Program-made: the position numbers and the translations under genes
Shown here: in pieces, positions 1-12,300 of the stretch
Layout of the letters: each line of letters begins with the position of its first letter
Position numbering within the stretch: the first letter of the stretch is position 1
Notes under the pieces: generated by a model
The model's database searches: none
The model's input: only the letters and a program-made list of their open reading frames with translations
Told to the model about the DNA's origin: nothing
Assembly (NCBI RefSeq): GCF_001186125.1
Contig: NW_014040492.1
Coordinates: 5,418-41,837, forward strand
Origin: Sphaeroforma arctica JP610
Lineage: Eukaryota; Opisthokonta; Ichthyosporea; Ichthyophonida
DNA length: 36,420 nucleotides
Direction: 5' to 3'

Positions 1-2
1 TA

Positions 3-42
<40 letters not shown>

Positions 43-98
43 ATCTATAATGTATATGTATATATAATGTATATGTATATATAATGTATATGTATATA
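1..98. repeat. AT/GT dinucleotide microsatellite
   Basis: An (AT)n run passes into (GT)n and then into three copies of a 20-bp AT-rich unit ending in ATGTATATGTATA. It lies in the intron before exon 1. Confidence 0.9.
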
Positions 99-205
99 AA
101 TTCTTAATTTGTTTCGTATCCTCATATTCGTTGATAAGAACACATTTAATATGTTCTTACCTACCCTATTAGTAATCCTCTCTACCTATTGTTGCCCGTC
201 CACAG

Positions 206-357
206 AGCGTCTTCTAGTGCTTCAGAAGAACACTGTTATGCTGGACATCCGTGGTCACAAGATACGAGTTATCCACATCAAATCCAAAAGCGAGCTACTG
301 CCCACACTCTTCTTCTTCCACGGCGCAGGGGGTCGGGCGGAGCAATGGCTTGAACAG
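206..357 (+). CDS. Exon 1 of the visible gene (hydrolase N-terminus, oxyanion loop)
   Basis: The acceptor is a pyrimidine-rich tract ending CCACAG. The exon starts with the last two bases of a split codon, so at least one exon lies to the left. It encodes a beta-strand hairpin and LFFFHGAGG, the alpha/beta hydrolase oxyanion loop. It ends in phase 0 before GTGATT. An in-frame ATG at 109 lies in what reads as intron. Confidence 0.8.
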
Positions 358-3300
358 GTGATTTATATAGTCCAACCTGTATCTTAGCCATTCTATCATA
401 GCATATAGCATATGTACAAAGTAGTATATATCTACCTGGCTAGTAGTGTGTGCCTACTTAGGTAGTGGTATGTGTCTACTTAGCTAGTAGTATATACCTA
501 CCTACCTAGTAATATGTACCTACTTAGCTAGAGGTATGTACCTATTTAGCTAGTAGTATGTACTTACTTAGTTAGTGGTATGTATCTACTTGACTAGGAG
601 CATGTACCTACCTGCCTAGTAATAAGTACCTACTTAACTCGAGTTATGTACCTATATAGCTAGTAATATGTACTTGCTTAGTTAGTGGTATGTATCTACC
701 TGCCTAGTTGTGTGTACCTACCTACCTAGTAATATGTACCTACTTAACTCGAGTTATGTACCTATTTAGCTAGTAATATGTACTTACTTAGTTATTGGTA
801 TGTATCTACCTGCCTAGTAGTATGCACCTACCTACCTAGTATTATGTACCTAACTACCTAGTAATATGTACCTACTTAATTAGAGGTATGTACCGCAGTC
901 ATACACTTAGTTACACATAGTCACACATAGTTACTACAGTTGTACACTTAGTTGCACTTAGTCACACATAGTAATTCGGAAGTGCGGTACTCTCGCGCCT
1001 GCTTCTTTCTCTTCCGACGCGTCCAAATGCTTTCTTAGAGCTGTTTTTTTTTTTGCCTCGTTGTTTGTTTCACAGATATCCTACTACTACAAGCGGGTAA
1101 CCATTGTCGCCATGGATCTCCTGGGACATGGCGATAGCGAAGTCACGGACGAGTATGTTCTGTACATCAGATGGTTGATATGTTATGTACATATATGGTC
1201 TTGTTTAGTGTACTTATGAGTATGCTAAGTACACCCCATGGTTGACATGTTATATGCATCTATGGTCTAGTTTAGCACTTATGAGGTTAAGGGCGTCCTA
1301 TCATCTGCTGAGTGGGTTGCTGTCAAAGCGTTGTGTGACTTGTTTCGAGTTATAGTCGGAGAATATGACAGTCTATATACATAGACTCATTTCAAACTTC
1401 CGTTCGTAGTTGCGTTTAACCCGGGCCTATTAATACTAGCCTGAGTTGTTAGGGATGCGCGGGTGCTCGTAGTGTGTATTCGTATCCGTCGCTTCCATGT
1501 GTTGCTTATTGCGTCTGGGGTGTTCTGGCCTTCCAATCGATGCCTGTCTTTGCCTATCTGCCTTTGTTGAACTTCGGGTTTTATTTGGACATGTCGGTCA
1601 CATCCTGTTTCACAGTCGTGTGGTATAGCTGCCCTATCTATGGCTTAATGCGCCCCTGTGTTGACCTGTTTCTTTCTCCTCGATCCACCGATATATATAT
1701 GCGTGTGTAGATCCATCCCCCGGCTTAGTGAACTAATTATTTGATTCTGCCTCTGCCTTTAGTCTTACGCTAGTGCGGTATAATATACCGCCTGAGTATT
1801 CCCCATGTGCCGTTGAGCCGTGGCCTTGTGCTGTTCTTATGGCCTTGTGGTTGCTGTCTATCTCTGCTGCGATATTTAACCATAGCCGCGTCTGCGTATC
1901 GCATCATTGCCAATCCGCAAAGTATCTGTGATCGGATCAACACGTGTGATGTACATACCAATCACTTCGCTCCCACACTCCCCACACGGTGTATATCGCA
2001 CGTGCTTACTTCTGTGTACAGACTGGAGGACTACACCAGCGCATCGATGGTGTCCGACATGTGCGAAGTCTTCAACCGATACCACGGAATGACCAATCTA
2101 TTTTTCGCGCACTCGTACGGTTGTTCATTGGTTGCCAAAATGCTGCCTCGATTGCCCCAAAAATCGGTAAGGACGGTCCCATCTGCTTTGTTTCGTCGTG
2201 TACATATTCCACTTTCAACTTGTTATTCTATAAAATGACCCCTGATTTGTATACCTGTCTGAGTTCTTGCCATTCTATTTTTACCGCGCTCCTTAGAGTA
2301 GACCTGCAAGATTGTGTTTGCTGCGAATCCTCCATCCAAATTATCTCAAATCCCGATTTTGTTCTATCACTCTCCTACTTCTCCCGCAGGTGGCCGGTGT
2401 GGCTATGTGTGCCCCCACACTACTCGCACCCGGGGATGTCATACACAAGCCATTCCACTTTCTCCCCATCCCGCTATTAAATGTCTTGCGATATCTGGAC
2501 CGATGGGGAGGGATCACTTCCAATAGTGTTAAACGCATGCTGCACGACAGCGCTTCGGATAAGCTCAAGGAACAGCAGTTGGCATGGAATGCGAGTACTT
2601 CTACAAAGGTACGGGTTTGTGTATGGGAAGGTTGGAGAAATTTTGTGAGTACCAGCATGTGTACAAACGTATAAATATATATATATATATATCTATTTTT
2701 ATTTCTATTTCTATATCAATGTCTATTTCTATTTCTATTTCCATTTCTATTTCTATTTCTGTCAATTTCTATTTCTATTTCTGTCTATTTATATTTCCAT
2801 TTCCATTTCTATTTCTATTTCTGTCTATTTCTATTTCCATTTCTATTTCCATTTCTATTTCTATTTCTGTCTATTTCTATTTCCATTTCTATTTCTGTCT
2901 ATTTCTATTTACATTTCTATTTCTATTTACATTTCTATTTCTATTTCTGTCTATTTCTATTTACATTTCTATTTCCATTTTCATTTCTATTTCTATTTCC
3001 ATTTCCATTTCTATGTCTATTTCTGTCTATTTCTATTTCCATTTCTATTTCCATTTCTATGTCTATTTCTGTCTATTTCTATTTCCATTTCCATTTCTAT
3101 CTCTATTTCTATTTCTATTTAAATTTCTGTCTATTTCTATTTATATTTCCATTTCTATTTCTATTTCCATTTCTATTTCTATCTCTATCTCTATTTCTGT
3201 CTATTTCCATTTCTATTTCTATTTCCATTTCTATTTCTATTTCTATTTCTATTTCTGTCTATTTCTATTTCTATTTCTATATCTATGTCTATGTCTATTT

Positions 3301-6300
3301 CTATATCAATGTCTATGTCTATTTCTATTTCCATTTCTATTTCTATTTCCATCTCTATGTCTATTTCTATGTCTATGTCTATTTCTATTTCTATGTCTAT
3401 GTCTATTTCTATATCAATGTCTATGTCTATTTCTATATCTATTTCTATATCTATGTCTATATCTATTTCTATATTTATGTCTATATCTATGTCTATTTCT
3501 ATTTCTATGTCTATATCTATTTCTGTTTCTATATATATGTCTATTTCTATTTCTATATCTATGTCTATTTCTATCTCTATTTCTATTTCTATTTCTATCT
3601 CTACATCTATCTCTATATCTATTTCTGTTTTATTTCTATTTCTGTTTCTATGTCTATGTCTATTTCTATGTATATGTCTATTTCTATGTATATGTATATG
3701 TCTATATTTATTTCTATTTCTGTTTCTATTTCCATTTCTATTTCCATTTCTATTTCTATTTCTGTCTATTTCTATTTCTATTTTCATTTTCATTTCTATT
3801 TCTGTCTATTTCTATTTCTATTTCTATTTCCATTTCTATTTCCATTTCTATGTCTATTTCTATTTCCATTTCTATCTCTATCTCTATTTCTATTTCTGTC
3901 TATTTCCATTTCCATTTCTATTTCTGTCTATTTCTATTTCCATTTCTATCTCTATTTCTATTTCTGTCTATTTCTATTTCTATTTCCATTCCTATTTCTA
4001 TTTCCATTTCCATTTCTATTTCTGTCTATTTCTATTTCAATTTCCATTTCTATTTCTATTTCTATTTCTGTCTATTTCCATTTCCATTTATATTTCTGTC
4101 TATTTCTATTTCCATTTCTATTTCTATTTCTATTTCTGTTGATTTCTATTTCCATTTCTATTTATATTTCTGTCTATTTCCATTTCTATTTCCATTTTCA
4201 TTTCTATTTCTGTCTATTTCTATTTCTATTTCCATTTCTATTTCCATTTCTATGTCTATTTCTGTCTATTTCTATTTCCATTTCTATCTCTATTTCTATT
4301 TCTGTCTATTTCTATTTCTATTTCTATTTCTTTCTATTTCCATTTCTATTTACATTTCTATTTCTTTTTCCATTTTCATTTCTATTTCTATTTCTGTCTA
4401 TTTCTATTTCCATTTCTATTTCTATTTCTATTTCTGTCTATTTCTATATCAATGTCTATTTCTATTTCTATTTCTATTTCCATCTCTGTCTATTTCTCTA
4501 TCTATGTCTATTTCTATGTCTATTTCTATATCAATGTCTGTCTATTTCTATATCTATGTCTATTTCTATTTCTATATCTATTTCTATATTTATGTCTATA
4601 TCTATGTCTATTTCTATTTCTATGTCTATATCTAATTATGTTTCTATATATATGTCTATTTCTATATCTATGTCTATTTCTATCTCTATTTCTATTTCTG
4701 TTTCTATGTCTAATTCTATTTCTATCTCTATATCTATTTCTGTTTTTATTTCTATTTCTATTTCTGTTTCTGTTTCTATGTTTATTTCTATTCATATCTC
4801 TATATCTATGTCTATATCTATTTCTAAATATATATCTATTTCTATTTCTGTTTCTATTTCTATGTCTATATCTATTTCTGTTTTTATGTCTATTTCTATT
4901 TCTATATCTATTTCTGTTTCTGTTTCTATGTATATTTCTATTTCTATGTCTATTTCTGTTTCTATGTATATTAATATTTCTATGTCTATCGTTATATCTA
5001 TTTCTATTTCTTTTTCTATGTCTATTTCTGTTTCTGTTTTATCTCTATGGCTATGTCTATATCTATTTCTTTTTCTTTTTCTGTTTCTATTTCTATATCT
5101 ATTTCTATTTCTATTTCTAAGTCTATGTCTATATCAGTTTCTATTTCTATATCTATGTCTATTTCTATATCTATGTATATATCTATCTTTATTTCTATTT
5201 CTATGTCTATTTCTGTTTCTATGTCTATATCTATGTATATTTCTGTGTATATGTATATATCTATTTCTGTTTCTATGTATATGTCTATATCTATTTCTAT
5301 TACTATTTCTGTTTCTATTTCTATATCTATTTCTGTTTCTATTTCTGTTTCAATGTCTATTTCTATTTCTATATCAATGTCTATTCCTATTTCTATATCT
5401 ATATCTTTTTCTATGCCTATGCCTATTTCTATGTGTATATCTATTTCTGTTTCTATGTATATGTCTATATCTTTTTATATGTATATGTCTATTTCTTTTT
5501 ATATCTCTATGTCTATGTTTATATCTATTTCTGTTTCTATGTATATGTATATGTCTATATCTATTTCTTTTTCTATATCTATTTCTATTTCTATTTCTTC
5601 TTCTATGTCTATTTCTATGTCTATGTCTATAACTATATCTGTTTCTATTTCTATGTCTATTTTTATTTCTATATGTATTTCTATATCTATTTCTATATCT
5701 ATTTCTGTTTATATATATATTTCTATGTCTATATCTATTCATATTAATATTTATATTTCTGTTCCTATTTCTATGTCTATGTCTATTTCTATGTATATGT
5801 CTATTTCTATGGCTATGTCTGTTTCTGTTTCTATTTCTATATCTATTTCTATATATATTTCTATTTCTATATCTATTTCTATTTCTGTTTCTATATATAT
5901 TTCTATGTCTATATCTATTTCTATTACTATTTCTGTTCCTATTTCTATGTCTATATTTATTTCTATTTCTATTTCTATTCCTATGTCTATTTCTATTTCT
6001 ATTTCTATGTCTATTTCTATTTCTATTTCTATATCTATTTATATACATATATATATATATATATGCGTGTGTGGTTTTGAAGTGGTGTGTAAGTTTGTGT
6101 GTGTTCCAAGTCGGTGTGCTTACAAGTGGGTTGGGTGGATCGATGGGGTCGTGTGTGCATGTTGGATGGGTCACGTGTGCCTGTGTGATGTGTGTGTGTG
6201 CATGTGGTATGTGTACATATGTGTATGTGGTTTTAGGGTTTGTATTCGTGCATTTAGAATAAGCGTTCGCGATATCTATTGTTTGATTCCGTATACTATC

Positions 6301-9300
6301 GACTTTTCACTTCTATCTGATAATACTTATTGCAGTATTTTTCTATCTTCCCCACCTGTATGCTGGCTTAATCTTTCTACCTATACCCTTACGCACACCC
6401 ATAGGTTGTTAAGATGATGCTGGAATCTCTAGATCTGGCTACTCTCGAGGACTACCAGGCGATAACTGTACCCTTCTGCCTGGTGTCGGGTGAGGATGAC
6501 CGAGTCACTCCCTGCCGTCTTGCAAGGTGTGTTCTATATATATATATATCCTGATTGGACAAAAGGTTCGGGACTGGCAAGGTGTGTTCTATATATATAA
6601 TTTTCCTGATTGGATAAGAGGTTCGGATTACCTTGTGTGTTGGCCCGTGCGGGAGTTCTAGTGCGAGCCTCGTTTGACTCTTCAGCGGTGTGTATGCGCG
6701 TGGTATGATTACTAGTGTGTGGGGCCCTTCAGCAATAGCACTGTCTGTCTGTGGCGGAGAAACACCCAGCCCGTCTGCAAGGAATGTGCAGGAAGTCATA
6801 GTAGGACATACTGTCTACATGGTGAGTCTCCGTTAAACCGCTGTGCCTGTTCTGGACCCGATATCGCGTATCTGTGCAAGACGCTGTGTTGGGTCCAATG
6901 ACAAACTGTTTTGTATATATCAGGATGTGCTTGTGTCACATATGCCTATTCATCACGTTCGCACACCATGCAACACAGGATGATCATCGATGCCATCGAA
7001 GCAAACAACGGCCCCGAGAGCGCACCTTCCAAGGACCCGACCTCAGCCCATTACAGTGGTGACGTGGACGATAATAGTAGCAAGAACAACAGCAGGGAGA
7101 CGCTCACTAGCCCGCCAATGGAAGCAACGGGTACAGACACCAGTTCAGTCCCAGGCACACGCACAGACACAGGCGCAGACACGGGAGGCGAACCTGCTCA
7201 GCAGACACCATCCGATAGACGTGACCTGGTAGTGTGCATGGTACAGGATATGAGCGGTGAAGTGGTTGGCGGAGAGAAGCCAGCTGTGGACTCGAGCGCG
7301 AAAATGGGAGAAGGCACCAGCGGTTTGGCGACTGGTTTGGGGCTAGATAGCCCTGAAAAGGGGGCAAATGGGGGTCTTGGTGTGAAAGAGCTGATGGAGG
7401 AGGACCTTTTGCGTTCTGATAGTTTGGGAGTGACTGATGCCAGCGCAGAGATGTTTGGGTCTGGCAGAGAGTATCCGGACGATAGTGAGGTAGAGGGGAA
7501 GCCGAGTGATGGGGAGGGCGAGTTAAGTGCCTGTGAGAGCGAGAAGGAAGGAGATCGGGACGATATCTGTGAAGACGATATTGTGTGTAAGCGTGATACT
7601 GAGAATGGAGAAAAAAATACGACAACTAGTACAAGTGTAGGGCCCAAGTCTTCGATCAAGGGGATTGGTGTAGATGCTGGGTATAGCACAGAAAACAAAC
7701 AGGACGGGAATGCGGATGCGGATGCGGATGCGGCTGGGAAACAAACAGACAACCTTGGAGAAAGCAGCCTAAAAGTGACAAAAGTGGGGCCTTTAGAAGG
7801 GTCAGGTGAAGACGATACCGTTTCAGACTTGCCCTCGAGTGTGGTGATACCGCAACATGCCGAAGAAGTTGAGGAGGGACGCAAGTTGGCACGTCAGATG
7901 AGTCATAGTCGCAACCAGGCCAAGCAAGACGCAGAGGCAACGGCGGCGCTAAGGAGTGGGTGTAAGTCTTAAGTCCCTTCACACTCCGTCTCCCAATCTC
8001 ATGCATGTTAATGTAGCTTCATTCAGCTACGGGAGTTATATACAGTAAAGCCTATGCTCTGTTAGAGTTGCGTGATAGTTGGCTTTGGTGGTGGTTGTGT
8101 CTGGGGGTTATGTACGATGGTTGCGTCTTGACGTTGTGTTTATATTCAATTGCATACCGGTTGGAGGATATGATATAGTCCTTTGTGGGAAGGAATATGT
8201 TTATCTAGCGGTTGTGACCGGTGATTTGTACAGACTAGCCCGTTAGTGCTCTCAGCCACTTGTATGAGTAGGCTAACAATCCGCCTATGAAGTGGTTACC
8301 ATGATGCAAACAGGTTCCAGCGTCATTCCCTCACGCGTTTTAAGCAATACACCTCGTTTTGGGCGCGTCTGTGTGTTTTACCTATGTCCATGTACGTGTG
8401 TCTGTGCCTGTATGTGTGTGTGTGTATGTATAAAATCGCCTCTACCTGTGATTATGCTCACAGGTGCGGATAGTGGCAATGAGAATCAGGAAGCGTCCAA
8501 GGTAATATCAAGGAAGACTACTGGCAGTAGCACTCGGTCACTATCAGCCGCAGCGAGTGCCGAGGGCCGAAGCAAGCATATGCCACAATCGCCGGCTGAG
8601 GATAAGATGGTTGAGCTCCATATTATATCCGAGTGTGGTCATCAGGTGTGTTTAAGTACCTCGATCTAGTAATGAGTGTGGTACAATCGCCTGCTGAGGA
8701 TACGATAGTGAAGTTCCATATTATATCCGAGTGTGGGCATCAGATTTGCATCAGTATATATACATGGGCGATTTACGTACGGTATGCGAATACAGTCATT
8801 GTTTGAACGGTATTTATGTGTGTGCGCGTATCTGTATGTTGTCGTGGTAAGTGAAGCACCATTCGATATCTAAGAACAAATGGTACAGCTTGAAAATACA
8901 TTCACGTGTGGGCATTTGAATCGGCTTGGATAGGACGATAGGCGGGTATATATACTGATCTACTACTTCAGGTAGTCGTCTGGCCTGTAGCAGTAAGTGT
9001 GTATAAGGGTGGATACCAAATACGTGGTGTTTCAATAAAGTTTGTATTTGCCGCCAATAGCAATCTGTATTAGACTTCTTGTCAGAAAATATATTTTTAT
9101 CCCATTTCATCTGATTGCTTACCCTTCCCGAAACACACTGCTACCCAGGTGATGCTGGAGAAGAAAAGTATATTCAACGCAGTTGTCAATAACTTCTTCA
9201 TCCAAACGGCCGGCGTCACTGTGCTGGACCGGTTGCACAGACTCAACCGGGGCGACAGCGTGCACGACAAGTGGTATGTCTATATATATATATATATATA

Positions 9301-12300
9301 TATATCCCGTCCCCATTCCCTGCGTGTTGGAATACATGCTAGGATATATCGGTCACAACCTCGTTTGTGAAAGTGAGAGGTGTGTTTCAAAGGGGGTCTT
9401 TTGTATTTCGTAAGAGTATTGTCGCTGTACGTTTTAGTGTACGTTTTCGACTTCAACACTGACCTACTTAAAAGTGGCGGCCTATCTTTTCTGCGGTGTG
9501 ATTAGAACGTTTTTAAATATGTGCTCGGACTGGGGTTGCGTTGCGTGATGTTTTGGTATATCACAAGTATTTGGAGTATTGAATCTATAGACTATCTGTA
9601 CCGATGTCGTACATGAGCCATCTATCTCATAATGGTGTGTGCTGTACTGGATTAGCGCCTGAGCCAGCAGATTTACACGCATACATTTCGACTGGGTGCT
9701 TTTGTTGTTTGTCTACTGACATTGCGAACTACATTTTCAAACCCCAGGGCATTAAAGAATTATGAGAAGTGGTCCAAGACTTTAAATTTCGGTGAAGCGA
9801 TACTGTTCAAGAACAATACAAGAGGCTTTGTTCCGATGAAGGTATGAACCCTTACACCCCATACACTTGGTTTATTTGCGTCATCAATCCATGTTTTGTG
9901 CGTCTCAATCGTTAACTAGTCTACCCTGGTTAGTCTGAAAGGTGTGATAGTAAGTTTCCTGTTCGTAAACCATGTATAAGCATCGAAACTGCAGCTCTGT
10001 CCGCCTGTATGTTTTATGTGCGTCTCATCTCTATGTAGGACGACAGCGTATCGCTATTGTTCCGTGAGCTCATACCGGTTGCATATTGGCCATACTCTAC
10101 TAAATAGTAATGAATTAAATCCAGCAACGATAGAATTTTACGCATGGGTAAATTAAACCTCACATGTATAAATACGTATGGGCATAAGCACCTGTCACAT
10201 AGGAATTTGGTATACACACGCGCGATTCAAGCATCTGTGTCATCTGGTCGACCTATCTGTGTGGTTACTGCCAGAATTATATGCGCAACGCCTTGTCCCA
10301 CAGTGCAGCGCTCTTTCACCACCACCCTTCGACTGGGTGTAGAGTTGTGTGCCCAAGCAGAGCTATTTCTACAGAATGGGTGGTTCTAAGTGGGTGGGCT
10401 TTGCATATAAATAGCACTGGTTTGTGATAGTAACGAGCTAAAACTCTAAAGCTAATCATTTGCTTGTTTCAGTGGTCTGGAGCTAAGTTTTCGGCGACGT
10501 TTGTTTCAGTTGTGTTCATTGAGTCACGATGCACTTAGCTTCTAGTCGCACTTTGTTGCATTCCACTGCTGTTACATGCATTACATATCTCTCCCTGTTG
10601 TTGTAGTAGTTGGCTATATTCTGGATATCTGTCAAGTTATAGTCTGTTTTGGTTTATTGTCCTTGCTTCCCATCGTTTTTAACTACAACCTCGCTATGTA
10701 TTTATGTATTCTCATCAATTTTAGGTATTACGACAAGATGATGCGAATCATTCACCGAGTAATTTTATATCGAAGAATAAGCGTGTGGGAGTGGTGCTGG
10801 ACTTAACATCACAAGCGCCGCCGTACAACACAAAAGATGAGGTATGCATTTATGTGCGTGCGGGAATCAAAACTCATGCATGCGTACCTGCTACTAAGCA
10901 TATTTGTCTGTGCATCTGGTATTTATCTTTACCCAGGCATGTTTTCACAATATGTGGGAAGAGTTTTTTTACGTGTGTACACTTCTGCTCTTAGACAGCC
11001 TGTATATCACACACTAATATCAGGATATATAACAATAGGTTGTCTGAAAATCGAATTATTTGCACTGGAGCATAAGCTTCGCATGTATGGGATGACTTGT
11101 TTTTGTATGCCAAACGTGCAAAGGCACTGGGTAGATTAGGATCAATATATACGTATGCGCTCGTGGTAGATTAGACCAATATCTACGTATGCGCTCGTGG
11201 TAGATTTGATCAATATCTACGTATGCGCCCGTGGTAGATTAGATCAATATCTACGTATGCGCTTGTGGTAGATTAGATAAATATCTACGTATGCGCTCGT
11301 GGTAGATTAGATCAATATCTACGTATGCGCTCGTGGTAGATTAGATCAATATCTACGTATGCGCTTGTGGTAGATTGGATCAATATCTACGTATGCGCTC
11401 GTGGTAGATTAGATCAATATCTACTGATGCAATCGTGGTATCTACGTATGTGCTCGTGGTAGATTAGATCAATATCTACGTATGCGCTCGTCGCAGGACA
11501 ATATTGTTAGATGCACACTGATATGACGCAGGACTGGGACGTCGTAGTACGAGTATATATCTGCGATTTAACTACACCCTCTCGTTTGTATGGTATGCAG
11601 TATTAGCGTATCTGGTGAGTCACAGACCATTTATAAGGAATTGTGGAAATAGACGTGGCCTCTATCCTCGAACGACTTAGCTTTGAACTCACATATACGC
11701 GGACACAGATACTAGCCTCGCCTTCGCTATCGCACACAATTTGTACAATGTTGCATGTGTGCACGTGCTCGCTACCGAGTCTAGGAATATCCTAGGTACA
11801 TTTGAGTACAAGTTTAACTCCACCGTGACCTCGGAGCTGATATATTTCTATTTGGAACTTCGAAAATTTACGATGCAGAGTCTGCCGCTGTATATCAAGC
11901 TAGCGGCCGAGTCCAAAAAAGTACCCAGCAAAGAGTACGTCAAGTCTTTTATTCAAACAGTGGACAACTTCTGGAAGAACAACCCCGATTCGTTGGTGGC
12001 TGTACATTGCCATTACGGGTTCAACCGAACGTAAGTATTTCACTATAGCACATACATATTGAAGCGGAAATTATCGGAGTCTTGGTTTTCTAGTGTATGC
12101 AATTGATGTGTATATTAAATGCTCTCTTGCGTGTGTGAATTGCTTTGTGGTTCTGATATCGCAGACTATTGTCTGCGTAATATCATCTTTAAATCTAAAG
12201 TGCGATTGGAGTGTTTGGGGGGGGGTAAAGCCGGGTGAATTGTATATACTCGGCGGTGACTGTGAAGAAGTAACCATGATTGATTGATACGACTTTAACA

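Noticed and set aside
2584-6417. Open frames of 200 to more than 800 codons on both strands
   Set aside because: They are translations of the hexamer microsatellite into Ile-Ser, Phe-Tyr or Arg-Asn dipeptides. They lie in an intron with good flanking splice sites.
6782-6820. Possible small exon reading NVQEVIVGHTVYM, which mimics a hydrolase His strand
   Set aside because: It would fit after exon 5, but it breaks the phase into the long exon 6. The genuine His strand (ECGHQ followed by VMLEKK) is found downstream with perfect phase.
7107-8006. Minus-strand open frames over exon 6
   Set aside because: They are shadows of the biased codon use in the plus-strand acidic exon; no motif, start context or splice support.
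11741-11878. In-frame extension upstream of exon 11 from an ATG at 11741
   Set aside because: The phosphatase alignment and phase from exon 10 place the exon start at 11879; the upstream residues match nothing in the family.
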